The notes beneath the pieces were generated by a model. That model saw only the letters and a list, made by a program, of their open reading frames with translations, had not been told where the DNA came from and made no database searches. A program made the position numbers and the translations under genes. Below are positions 5,633 through 12,814 of a stretch of DNA of 13,269 bases, piece by piece. The stretch is from Clostridia bacterium. Lineage in GTDB: Bacteria > Bacillota > Clostridia > Christensenellales > Aristaeellaceae. Location: the NCBI GenBank assembly GCA_009776385.1, contig WRFT01000023.1, forward strand, positions 1 to 13,269, written 5' to 3'. How positions within the stretch are numbered: position 1 is the stretch's first letter; each line of letters begins with the position of its first letter.

Positions 5633-7282
5633 ATGAAACCCGTGATCGGTCTGGATATCGGCGGCACCAAATGTGCCGTTATTCTGGCTCATATCGATCA
5701 AGGTATTACCATTTCGGATAAAATCAGTTTTCCAACAAGCACGGAGCTTGGGTTTTCTTATGCGCTTGGTAAGCTGTATGCTGCTATAGATGAAATGATG
5801 GCGCGCCATAGTTTAAGCCCTGAGGACGTGCTGGCCATTGGCATCAGCTGCGGGGGGCCTTTAGACAGCCGGAAGGGCGTCATTCTCTGCCCGCCTAATC
5901 TGCCGGGATGGGAAAACATCCCATTGCCGCAGATGCTTAAGAATCGTTATGGCATTAACGCGTTTCTTCAAAATGACGCCAATGCCTGTGCGCTTGTCGA
6001 ATGGAAGCTGGGGGCGGGGCGCGGCACCGAAAACATGATATTTCTTACCATGGGTACGGGCATGGGCGCCGGTATTATTACCGAAGGGCGTTTGGTGCGC
6101 GGTCATAGAGACATGGGCGGTGAAGTAGGGCATCTTCGCCTGACAGAGCATGGCCCTGTCGGTTTTTCAAAAGCCGGCTCCTTTGAAGGGCATACCGGAG
6201 GAAACGGCATTGGACAACAAGCGCGGGCCTTCACCAAACAGCGTGTTTTAGATAATAAACCGCCGCAGTGGATATTAGACGGTGTCCCGGAGTCCGACAT
6301 CACGGCAAAGCTAATGGCGCAGTACGCGGCTGACGGCAACACGGATGCCCTGCAGATATTCAAGCAGGTCGGTACCATGCTTGGCCGCGGCCTTGCAATT
6401 CTTGTGGATATACTCAACCCCGAACGCATTGTGGTCGGAAGTATTTTTACGCGTTGCGAGGCTTTTCTGCGCCCCGGTATGGAGGCCGCGCTTCTGGAGG
6501 AAGCGATACCTTTTTCACTGGAAGGCTTGCATATTGTACCCGCTCAAACGGGCGAGGCGCTTGGGGATTTGGCGAGTATCATGGTCGCTTTACATGTGTT
6601 GGGCATCAATCCTATCATGACTGCTCCCGAGGATAACAAAACCGTTCTTCAGTATCTCGACCGGCTGATACGCAAACATACCGAGTTGGCTGCCCAGCAA
6701 AAAAATATTCTGGCTGTTTATGAGGTCTTGCGAAACACCTTTAGAAACGGCGGTAAATTACTGCTGTGCGGAAACGGCGGAAGCTGCGCGGACGCGCAGC
6801 ATATTCTGGGTGAACTCATGAAAGGGTTTCATTTAAACAGGCCGCTGCCGCCGCAGGAAAAACAAGCGATACAAGCGATGACCAAGGAAAACGTGCCGAA
6901 CGCGGCAGATCTGCTGCAAGGGGCATTACCCGCCATTGTGCTCAGTGAACACAGCACGCTTGTGACCGCTTTTTCCAATGATATTAACGCGGATCTCGTC
7001 TTCGCACAACAGGTGATAGGCTATGGGAAGCCCGGCGATGCGCTGATGGGAATTTCGACCGGCGGCATGGCCGGCAACGTGGTGCTGGCGGCGCAAACCG
7101 CAGCCGCGCGAGGCCTCACCACCATCGCGCTTACGGGAGGCAGCGGCGGCATACTGGCTCGGACATGTCAATACGCTATTATAGCGCCGGGTGATAGCCC
7201 GGCGGAGGTACAAGAGTTCCATCTGCCCATATATCACGCTTTGTGCGCTATGCTGGAAGAATCGTTCTTCGGCGCGGGATAG
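5633..7282 (+). CDS. ROK sugar kinase fused to GmhA-like SIS phosphosugar isomerase
   Basis: A single 549-residue protein with two catalytic modules. Residues 1 to about 325 are a ROK kinase: phosphate motif DIGGTK at 8-13, QNDANA with catalytic D115, TMGTGMGAGI at 139-148, and GGEVGH with H167. The Cys cluster that binds zinc in most ROK proteins is absent, replaced by GPVGFSKAGSFEG at 174-186. A linker follows, and residues about 335 to 549 are an SIS domain of the sedoheptulose-7-phosphate isomerase (GmhA) type: CGNGGSCADAQH at 379-390, E394 in GELMKGF, GISTGG at 473-478, and VQEFH with H530. E394 and H530 line up with the two catalytic residues of E. coli GmhA, so both halves look active. 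I infer phosphorylation of a sugar followed by aldose-ketose isomerisation. Substrate unknown. Divergent from the deoC operon. Confidence 0.88.
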   Translation: MKPVIGLDIGGTKCAVILAHIDQGITISDKISFPTSTELGFSYALGKLYAAIDEMMARHSLSPEDVLAIGISCGGPLDSRKGVILCPPNLPGWENIPLPQMLKNRYGINAFLQNDANACALVEWKLGAGRGTENMIFLTMGTGMGAGIITEGRLVRGHRDMGGEVGHLRLTEHGPVGFSKAGSFEGHTGGNGIGQQARAFTKQRVLDNKPPQWILDGVPESDITAKLMAQYAADGNTDALQIFKQVGTMLGRGLAILVDILNPERIVVGSIFTRCEAFLRPGMEAALLEEAIPFSLEGLHIVPAQTGEALGDLASIMVALHVLGINPIMTAPEDNKTVLQYLDRLIRKHTELAAQQKNILAVYEVLRNTFRNGGKLLLCGNGGSCADAQHILGELMKGFHLNRPLPPQEKQAIQAMTKENVPNAADLLQGALPAIVLSEHSTLVTAFSNDINADLVFAQQVIGYGKPGDALMGISTGGMAGNVVLAAQTAAARGLTTIALTGGSGGILARTCQYAIIAPGDSPAEVQEFHLPIYHALCAMLEESFFGAG

Positions 7283-7349
7283 CCAAGTTCATACTCGGGC
7301 ATGATGATTGGCATAACCGTTATCGTTACAGGGTGATACTAACCGATGG

Positions 7350-8474
7350 TCAGCTCAGCGCTTGCAGGCTTTCTTTAAGCTGATCTCTTATTTTTATATG
7401 CTGAGGGCATTTTTCCTCGCTTACGCCGCATTGGGTGCAGGCATCGGCCTTTTGTCCTTTCATCCAAGGGCTCACACCAATCATTTTATACTGTGCGCGG
7501 GCATAATCGGTCAACTGGTAGATGCGGTGATCGTTCATTAAATCAAAGATACACGGGATATTCACCTCAAACGGACAGGGCATACAATAATTACAACCGG
7601 TACAGTATAGTTTTGCGCGCTCCGCATTCTCGTCAACGGACTTATCAATGAGGGCTTTTTCCGTTTCCGATAAATCCGCATCATTGGATGCGACACGCAC
7701 GTTTTCCTCAACCATCGCGGAACTGCCCATACCGCTCAGCGCGCAGGAAACATGGGGGTTGGCTAATACGAAACGCAAAGCGAGCTCGGGGGAGGATACC
7801 CGTTTCCCGGGCAGCAAAGCCTGTACGACCGGTGACGGCGCCCCGAGGCGTCCGCCTCCGACGGGGCCCATTACAACCACTCCCATGCCCTTTTGGGCCG
7901 CATAGGCGATGGCCTCTTCGTTGGTACGATCCAACAGGTTATACTGGCACAGTACACTGGCAAACAAGCCGGTGTCAATGAGCTTAATCATGTTTTGCGC
8001 TTCGTCATGGAATGAAAAACTCAAGTGCCTGATGAGGCCTTCCGACTTGGCGTCCAAGACCATTTGAAGCTGCCCATCCGGGCGAATCTCCGTTTCAAAT
8101 CGCTTGAGTGAAATGCCCCACAGATGATAAAAATCGATATGATCCGTTTTCATCCGTTCAAGCGATGTTTCCAGCCGTTGACGCGCCGCGTCATATCCTT
8201 TCGCGTCTCCGGGCAGTTTGGTGGATAAATACACCTTCTCACGATAACCGTTTGCCAGCGCCTTTCCCAGTATTCCCTCGCTTTGAGCGTCGCAATAATA
8301 AGGCGCGGTGTCTAAATAATTAACGCCCGCATCGATACCTTGACGGATAATGGCGATGGACGCCTCTTCGTCGAATATCTGTTTATCTCCATCCGTGCGT
8401 GTGGGAAGACGCATAGCGCCAAACCCGAGCGCGGATATATTGATGCCTGTTTTTCCGAATGGACGGTATAACAT
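7350..8474 (-). CDS. Aldo/keto reductase with C-terminal 4Fe-4S domain
   Basis: Residues 1 to about 280 form an aldo/keto reductase barrel (start MLYRPFGKTG; LGFGAMRLP; NYLDTAPYY with catalytic Asp and Tyr; STKLPG with Lys; DFYHLW with His). The C-terminal 90 residues hold a ferredoxin-like part: CTGCNYCMPCP, then CTQCGVSEEKCP. In this second motif the expected third Cys is Ser (codon at 7419-7421), so one cluster may be lost. Start: AAGGAG at 8484-8489 is 9 bp from ATG 8472-8474 but touches the upstream ATG at 8483, so 8474 is chosen (374 residues). It lies 48 bp downstream of tmcAL and has its own promoter. The family is common in anaerobes; its substrates are mostly unknown. Confidence 0.9.
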   Translation of the reverse strand: MLYRPFGKTGINISALGFGAMRLPTRTDGDKQIFDEEASIAIIRQGIDAGVNYLDTAPYYCDAQSEGILGKALANGYREKVYLSTKLPGDAKGYDAARQRLETSLERMKTDHIDFYHLWGISLKRFETEIRPDGQLQMVLDAKSEGLIRHLSFSFHDEAQNMIKLIDTGLFASVLCQYNLLDRTNEEAIAYAAQKGMGVVVMGPVGGGRLGAPSPVVQALLPGKRVSSPELALRFVLANPHVSCALSGMGSSAMVEENVRVASNDADLSETEKALIDKSVDENAERAKLYCTGCNYCMPCPFEVNIPCIFDLMNDHRIYQLTDYARAQYKMIGVSPWMKGQKADACTQCGVSEEKCPQHIKIRDQLKESLQALS

Positions 8475-8483
8475 GAACTCCAT

Positions 8484-8489
8484 CTCCTT
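8484..8489 (-). promoter_or_regulatory. Ribosome binding site deciding the aldo/keto reductase start
   Basis: On the minus strand AAGGAG stands 9 bp before the ATG at 8472-8474. The other in-frame ATG at 8481-8483 directly abuts the site, which is too close for initiation. Confidence 0.7.
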
Positions 8490-8510
8490 TTTATCCTTAA
8501 TTATGGTGAC

Positions 8511-8539
8511 ATTGTAACGGAATCAATCTGTCGGGTCAA
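8511..8539 (-). promoter_or_regulatory. Promoter of the aldo/keto reductase gene
   Basis: On the minus strand TTGACC (8534-8539) and TACAAT (8511-8516) are exactly 17 bp apart. The -35 box lies inside the last codons of tmcAL. Transcription would start near 8504 with a leader of about 30 nt, so the reductase can be expressed apart from tmcAL. Confidence 0.65.
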
Positions 8540-9734
8540 CCAATGGCGACTGACGCCATCCGTATCCAAAAGGTTCCCGCACGCCCATTGCCCACAGATC
8601 ATATGCGCGCATATCTAAAATATGCTCCGGATCTTCCCTGTCATAGCGAGCGGCTTTTTCAATAATGCTAAACCCGCTTCTTTTGACGAAACGGATATGC
8701 TCTGTTGCGCGCTGTTTAAAACCCAGTAACCTTGCGTAACGCGGTCGCTCCACCATCATTTCAGCCGTGATACCCAACATGAAATGGGTGAGTAAACGGC
8801 TTAACCGCGCATGAGTATACCGTTTGGATTTCATCATGCCCAACAGCTCATCTCTGCTTACCGCGTGTTCCCGATACTTTAATATTAATCTGTCCAGCCC
8901 TTCCGAAACGTTCGGAAGCGCGTTAAATACACAAGGATCGGCTGTAAGCAGCATCGTTCGCAATGCCATATCCAAACTTCCCGGAAAATGAACAAGGCCG
9001 CGTTGTAACTCTCTTTCAATAATACGCATTACCGCAGGTTCCGTCATCATTTGGATACCGGGCCAATTACCCGTTAGTACCGCCCGACGCAGTGCGGCAG
9101 CGGAGGGTAATACGCCGGGTGCCGTTGTAAGGCTGTGATAGCTGCCCGAACGGCGGATGGGTATGGGTATTAACGGGCTTTTATATTGATGAATCGCATT
9201 TAAATAACTCAGCGCCAGTATATTGTTAGGGAGCGCCAGTGCATTTGTACCTAACGCGGCGGCAAGCGCATTGCCCAGCGCAAAGGGATAGGAGCGGCCG
9301 GCGGATAGGGCAGAGCGTAGATTTTGTTGAAAACTCGGTTCGGGTTCCGTTATCAGAGCGACGGCTCTTTGAAAAAGGCTTTGATTAAGGTCCTCACAGC
9401 CGAAGGAAATATGCGTGCAGCCAAGGCTCGTCAAGAGGTTGACGCCTCCCGTGGCAAAACGGTCCGCGTCATTGACAGCATAAAGCGCCGGCAGCTCAAA
9501 CACCATGTCCGCTCCCGAAAGGAGAGCCATTTCCGCGCGGGCCCGGGGTGAAAATAAGGCGGGATCGCCCCGCTGTGTAAAAGGGCCGGACATGACAACT
9601 AAAACTTGGTCGGCGTCTGCCAGTCTGCGCGCCTCATCCAAATGGTAACGATGCCCTGTATGAAAGGGATTATATTCAGCAATGACGCCTACAACAGCTT
9701 GCTTTATGTTAAAACGCCTCTTTCGTTTTCGCAT
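8523..9734 (-). CDS. tmcAL: tRNA(Met) cytidine acetate ligase (TmcAL, YlbM family)
   Basis: Forms N4-acetylcytidine at the wobble base of elongator tRNA-Met, using acetate and ATP directly rather than acetyl-CoA. The 403 residues match the family length. The nucleotidyltransferase signature AEYNPFHTGHRYH (19-31, with HTGH at 25-28) is followed by VMSGPFTQRGDPAL at 47-60, FELPALYAVNDADRFA at 79-94 and FGCED at 111-115, all close to the Bacillus subtilis protein. About ten basic residues (MRKRKRRFNI) precede the point where most members begin, and the nearest Shine-Dalgarno sequence is 12-15 bp from the ATG, so the true start is a little uncertain; no other ATG, GTG or TTG fits. The gene is divergent from pta-ackA, whose product pathway makes the acetate it needs. 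Confidence 0.93.
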   Translation of the reverse strand: MRKRKRRFNIKQAVVGVIAEYNPFHTGHRYHLDEARRLADADQVLVVMSGPFTQRGDPALFSPRARAEMALLSGADMVFELPALYAVNDADRFATGGVNLLTSLGCTHISFGCEDLNQSLFQRAVALITEPEPSFQQNLRSALSAGRSYPFALGNALAAALGTNALALPNNILALSYLNAIHQYKSPLIPIPIRRSGSYHSLTTAPGVLPSAAALRRAVLTGNWPGIQMMTEPAVMRIIERELQRGLVHFPGSLDMALRTMLLTADPCVFNALPNVSEGLDRLILKYREHAVSRDELLGMMKSKRYTHARLSRLLTHFMLGITAEMMVERPRYARLLGFKQRATEHIRFVKRSGFSIIEKAARYDREDPEHILDMRAYDLWAMGVREPFGYGWRQSPLVDPTD

Positions 9735-9808
9735 ACGGGTTGATAGCTCCCTCCGGCGTTATTCTAAATTGAAGCCGGACAACCCTTTTTTTTACCTTAA
9801 TAATCCTG

Positions 9809-9828
9809 TATAATAAAACGGTTATAAT
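9809..9828 (+). promoter_or_regulatory. Candidate pta-ackA promoter region (two -10 boxes)
   Basis: Two perfect TATAAT hexamers lie at 9809-9814 and 9823-9828 in an AT-rich stretch. Neither has a good -35 box 17 bp upstream; a T-run at about 9785-9793 precedes the first. Use of the second would start the transcript near 9835, too close for translation from the ATG at 9840 but right for the TTG start at 9861. Confidence 0.5.
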
Positions 9829-9845
9829 ACGATTTTTACATGAAT

Positions 9846-9852
9846 GGGAGGG
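9846..9852 (+). promoter_or_regulatory. Ribosome binding site that decides the pta start
   Basis: GGGAGGG is placed 8 bp before the TTG at 9861. The upstream in-frame ATG at 9840 lies before this site and would read through it, and the ATG at 9870 is 17 bp away. TTG therefore fits best and gives the expected MSVMDKI beginning. Confidence 0.7.
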
Positions 9853-9860
9853 TCCCCGAT

Positions 9861-10859
9861 TTGTCGGTAATGGATAAGATTCAACTTAAAGCGAAAGCGG
9901 ATGTTCGCCACATTGTCATGCCCGAGGGCGCGGAAGAACGCACGGTGCAGGCCGCGGCCAGAATTGTGTCGTCAGGTGTGGCGAAAGTCACTTTATTGGG
10001 AGATCCGGAAGAAATCAAGCGGTGTGCCGATCAGACGCATACCGATTTGAAAGATGTCAACATCATGTTTCCCGGTTCATGCCGGCAGACGGAGACATAC
10101 GCGGAACTTCTGTATGAATTACGCAAGTCTAAGGGGCTTTCCATTGAGGAAGCCGCCGGGCTTGTGTCACGCAATGCCCTATACTTCGGAGCGGTAATGG
10201 TCAAAGCCGGAGACGCGGACGGAATGGTTGCCGGCGCGGTACACGCCACCGGAGATGTGCTCAGGCCGGCGCTTCAAATTATTAAAACGGCTCCGGGTAT
10301 ATCGTTGGTCTCCAGTTGTTTCATCATGGAAATGCCGGATCCTCTCTATGGAGAAAAAGGTGTTATGGTTTTCGGAGATTGCGCGGTGGTACCCAATCCT
10401 AACGCCGAGGAATTGGCTGCTATCGCTATTGCCAGTGCCCGAACGGGCAGCGTGTTGACCGGAATGGATCCGCGCGTTGCGCTGTTATCTTTTTCCACAA
10501 AGGGAAGCGCGTCGCATGAAATGGTAGACAAGGTGGTGCGTGCATTGCAAGTTGTACGTGAAATCGCACCGGATATGAATGTGGATGGCGAATTGCAGGC
10601 GGATGCCGCTTTGGTTGAATCCGTCGGGCGTTTAAAAAGCCCTCAAAGCCGGGTAGCCGGCAAAGCGAATGTATTGGTTTTCCCCGATCTGCAAGCGGGA
10701 AATATCGGATACAAGCTGGTACAGCGCCTGGCGGGCGCGCAGGCTATCGGTCCTATTATTCAAGGCCTGGCAAAGCCCGTTAACGATTTAAGCCGGGGCT
10801 GTTCCGTTCAAGACATTGTCAATGTCACCGCGATTACCGCCGTGATGGCGCAGATATAA
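9861..10859 (+). CDS. pta: Phosphate acetyltransferase
   Basis: Interconverts acetyl-CoA and phosphate with acetyl phosphate and CoA, the first step of acetate production or the second of acetate use. From the TTG start it has 332 residues, the usual size of the short clostridial Pta without regulatory N-terminal domains. Recognisable segments: IVMPEGAEERTVQAA near the N-terminus, DADGMVAGAVHATGDVLRP, PNPNAEELAAIAIASA, ALLSFSTKGSA, and the C-terminal NVLVFPDLQAGNIGYKLVQR and GPIIQGLAKPVNDLSRGC. Choosing the ATG at 9840 would add seven residues and leave the gene without an upstream ribosome site. ackA follows 17 bp later, so the two are co-transcribed. Confidence 0.95.
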   Translation: MSVMDKIQLKAKADVRHIVMPEGAEERTVQAAARIVSSGVAKVTLLGDPEEIKRCADQTHTDLKDVNIMFPGSCRQTETYAELLYELRKSKGLSIEEAAGLVSRNALYFGAVMVKAGDADGMVAGAVHATGDVLRPALQIIKTAPGISLVSSCFIMEMPDPLYGEKGVMVFGDCAVVPNPNAEELAAIAIASARTGSVLTGMDPRVALLSFSTKGSASHEMVDKVVRALQVVREIAPDMNVDGELQADAALVESVGRLKSPQSRVAGKANVLVFPDLQAGNIGYKLVQRLAGAQAIGPIIQGLAKPVNDLSRGCSVQDIVNVTAITAVMAQI

Positions 10860-10876
10860 GGAGATAAACCTTCATT

Positions 10877-12124
10877 ATGAAAATTCTCATACTCAACGCC
10901 GGTTCTTCCAGCCTTAAGTTCCAATTGATGGAAACAGATTCTCGCCGTATCGCGGCTAAGGGAATGGTAGAACGTATTGGTATCGAAGGTTCTGTTATAA
11001 AACAAACAGCCGGAGATAAGATCTACAAGAACGAGCAGCCCATGAAGGATCATGATGAGGCTATCGCTGCCATGATGCGGGCATTAACGCATACAGAGCT
11101 CGGCGCGCTCAAAGATATGGGTGAAATAGCGGCTGTTGGGCACCGCGTGCTGCATGGCGGGGAAAAATTTTCCGCATCCGTCATTATCAACGAGGCTGTT
11201 ATTGAGGCTATCAGGGAAAACATCCCCTTGGGCCCTCTGCATAATCCCGCCAACCTGATGGGTATTCTGGCATGCAGGCGCATCATGCCCGATACGCCGC
11301 AAGTGGCCGTGTTTGACACGTCTTTTCATCAAACCATGCCTAAAAAAGCGTATCTGTACGGTATTCCAACCGAATACTATAAGCGCTTAAAAATACGCCG
11401 TTACGGGTTTCACGGCACCTCGCACCGTTATGTATCCGCCAGAGTTTGTCAGTTCCTCGGCATCAACCCTATCGGTACCCGCATCATAACCTGCCACCTG
11501 GGCAACGGTTCCTCCCTGGCCGCTGTTGTGGATGGTAAATGCGTGGATACCTCAATGGGATTAACCCCGTTGGAAGGCGTCCTCATGGGCACGCGTTCTG
11601 GCAGCTTGGATCCGGCTGTGGTTCAGTTTATCGCCAACAGCGAGGGGTTAACCTGTGACGCGGTACTGGATATTTTAAATAAAAAGTCCGGTTTAATCGG
11701 CGTATCGGGCGTTTCCAGCGATATGCGTGACATAGACGCAGCGGCTGACTCGGGAAATGAAGACGCTATAGTGGCTAGGGATATGTTGGCATACAGCATT
11801 AAAAAATATATCGGCGCTTATGCGGCAGCCATGGGTGGTGTCGATGTACTGGTGTTCACCGCAGGTATCGGCGAAAACAACTGGGCTCTGCGCCGGCGCG
11901 TGATGGAGGATATGGAGTGGCTCGGCGTAAAGATGGACTTTAGTAAGAACGACTGCCTGCGTGCGCAGGAATGTGTTATATCCGCAGATGATAGCCGCGT
12001 GAAGGTAGTGGTTATTCCCACTGATGAGGAGATGGTTATCGCCTCAGATACCTTGGAACTGGTTCATTGTATTGACAAAAACACGGACGCCGATTATAAT
12101 GACCCTCGCTTCCGTTTGGGGTAA
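10877..12124 (+). CDS. ackA: Acetate kinase
   Basis: Transfers phosphate between acetyl phosphate and ADP, giving ATP and acetate, or runs in reverse for acetate activation. The 415 residues are slightly longer than the usual 400 because of an acidic C-terminal tail. The active-site set known from the Methanosarcina enzyme can be placed: N7 in NAGSSSLKF, R90 in GHRVLHGG, D147 in VFDTSFHQTMP, H179 in FHGTSH, R240 in MGTRSGSLDP, and E394 in PTDEEM. HLGNGSS at 207-213 and FTAGIGENN at 337-345 mark the nucleotide site. AAGGAG overlaps the pta stop region, 13 bp before the ATG. It is the second gene of pta-ackA-DUF177-rpmF. Confidence 0.97.
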   Translation: MKILILNAGSSSLKFQLMETDSRRIAAKGMVERIGIEGSVIKQTAGDKIYKNEQPMKDHDEAIAAMMRALTHTELGALKDMGEIAAVGHRVLHGGEKFSASVIINEAVIEAIRENIPLGPLHNPANLMGILACRRIMPDTPQVAVFDTSFHQTMPKKAYLYGIPTEYYKRLKIRRYGFHGTSHRYVSARVCQFLGINPIGTRIITCHLGNGSSLAAVVDGKCVDTSMGLTPLEGVLMGTRSGSLDPAVVQFIANSEGLTCDAVLDILNKKSGLIGVSGVSSDMRDIDAAADSGNEDAIVARDMLAYSIKKYIGAYAAAMGGVDVLVFTAGIGENNWALRRRVMEDMEWLGVKMDFSKNDCLRAQECVISADDSRVKVVVIPTDEEMVIASDTLELVHCIDKNTDADYNDPRFRLG

Positions 12125-12129
12125 AGGCT

Positions 12130-12543
12130 GTGTACTGGGATGTTTCAAGCGCTCTGATAGCTCCCGGAACGGAGTTCCCGTTAAGCGTTACGGTAACGCC
12201 GGCGCCTGAACAGGTGTTTGGAGAACTGGTTCGGTTTGGACCCGCGGGTCTTGTGGGTTCTTATCGCTGTGAAGATGGTGTCATCTTCGTCAACGGAACC
12301 TTGTCCGTCATGGCATATGGCAATTGCGCGAATTGTTTAAAGCCGGCGGAGGCTCTCTTGGAGACAGAGTTCTCCGAGCGTTTTTCTCAAAAGGCGGGGC
12401 CGGATGATCCGGAAATCTTTCCTCTAAGGGGAACGCGGATCGATTTAAACCAAATGGCGCAGATACTGGCTTCACTGGCGCTGCCGATGCGTTTCCTTTG
12501 CGGTGAAGGCTGCGAGACGACGCCGGATACATCCGATAGATAA
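12130..12543 (+). CDS. DUF177/YceD-family protein, short form, GTG start
   Basis: Belongs to the YceD/DUF177 family, usually found just before rpmF and needed in E. coli and plants for normal 23S rRNA accumulation. The product has 137 residues, shorter than the typical 165-185. Two Cys pairs of the family are present, C66-x2-C69 in GNCANCLKP and C124-x3-C128 in LCGEGC, but the usual following segment with a further Cys-Gly zinc-like motif is missing, and I saw no remnant of it in other frames downstream. The GTG at 12130 lies 5 bp after the ackA stop with only a weak ribosome site, implying coupling to ackA. Position before rpmF supports the call as much as the sequence does. Confidence 0.8.
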   Translation: MYWDVSSALIAPGTEFPLSVTVTPAPEQVFGELVRFGPAGLVGSYRCEDGVIFVNGTLSVMAYGNCANCLKPAEALLETEFSERFSQKAGPDDPEIFPLRGTRIDLNQMAQILASLALPMRFLCGEGCETTPDTSDR

Positions 12544-12610
12544 ACCTGTCATGGTACCGTGGTTGTATACGGGTGACGGGCATTGACCGGGAATAAGAGG
12601 AGGAATTGTC

Positions 12611-12805
12611 ATGGCTGTCCCGAAAGGCAGAACATCAAAAGCGCGAAAGCATAGCAGGCAAGCGAACTGGAAACTCAGTTTACCCGGCATTACCGAGTGC
12701 CCGCGTTGTCATGCGATGAAGCTGAACCATCGTGTCTGTAAAGCTTGCGGATACTATAACGGCGTTGAAGTCATCAAGGTTGACAAGGATAAGAAAAAAG
12801 CGTAA
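12611..12805 (+). CDS. rpmF: 50S ribosomal protein L32
   Basis: A small large-subunit protein. Its 64 residues start with the invariant AVPKGRTSKARKHSRQANWKL-type beginning and carry a complete zinc ribbon, C30-x2-C33 and C43-x2-C46, so this is the zinc-binding form. The end is Lys/Asp rich. GAGGAGG stands about 8 bp before the ATG. It closes the group pta-ackA-DUF177-rpmF. No terminator follows before the T-box leader, so some read-through into that leader is likely. Confidence 0.97.
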   Translation: MAVPKGRTSKARKHSRQANWKLSLPGITECPRCHAMKLNHRVCKACGYYNGVEVIKVDKDKKKA

Positions 12806-12808
12806 CAG
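12780..12808 (+). promoter_or_regulatory. Weak candidate promoter for the T-box transcript
   Basis: A perfect TTGACA lies at 12780-12785 inside the end of rpmF, with TAACAG 17 bp further on (12803-12808). The -10 match is poor, and TTGACA arises from Val-Asp-Lys codons, so this may be chance. The T-box may instead be transcribed from the upstream operon. Confidence 0.25.
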
Positions 12809-12814
12809 GTAACT

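Noticed and set aside
7283..7349. Possible terminator between the convergent ROK-SIS and aldo/keto reductase genes
   Set aside because: Only weak pairings (GCCAA with TTGGC; ATCGTTA with a bulged TAACCGAT) and no T-run on either side, so no terminator is called.
12553..12566. CATGGTACCGTG near-palindrome between the DUF177 gene and rpmF
   Set aside because: Too short and without T-run or neighbouring structure to be a terminator or operator.
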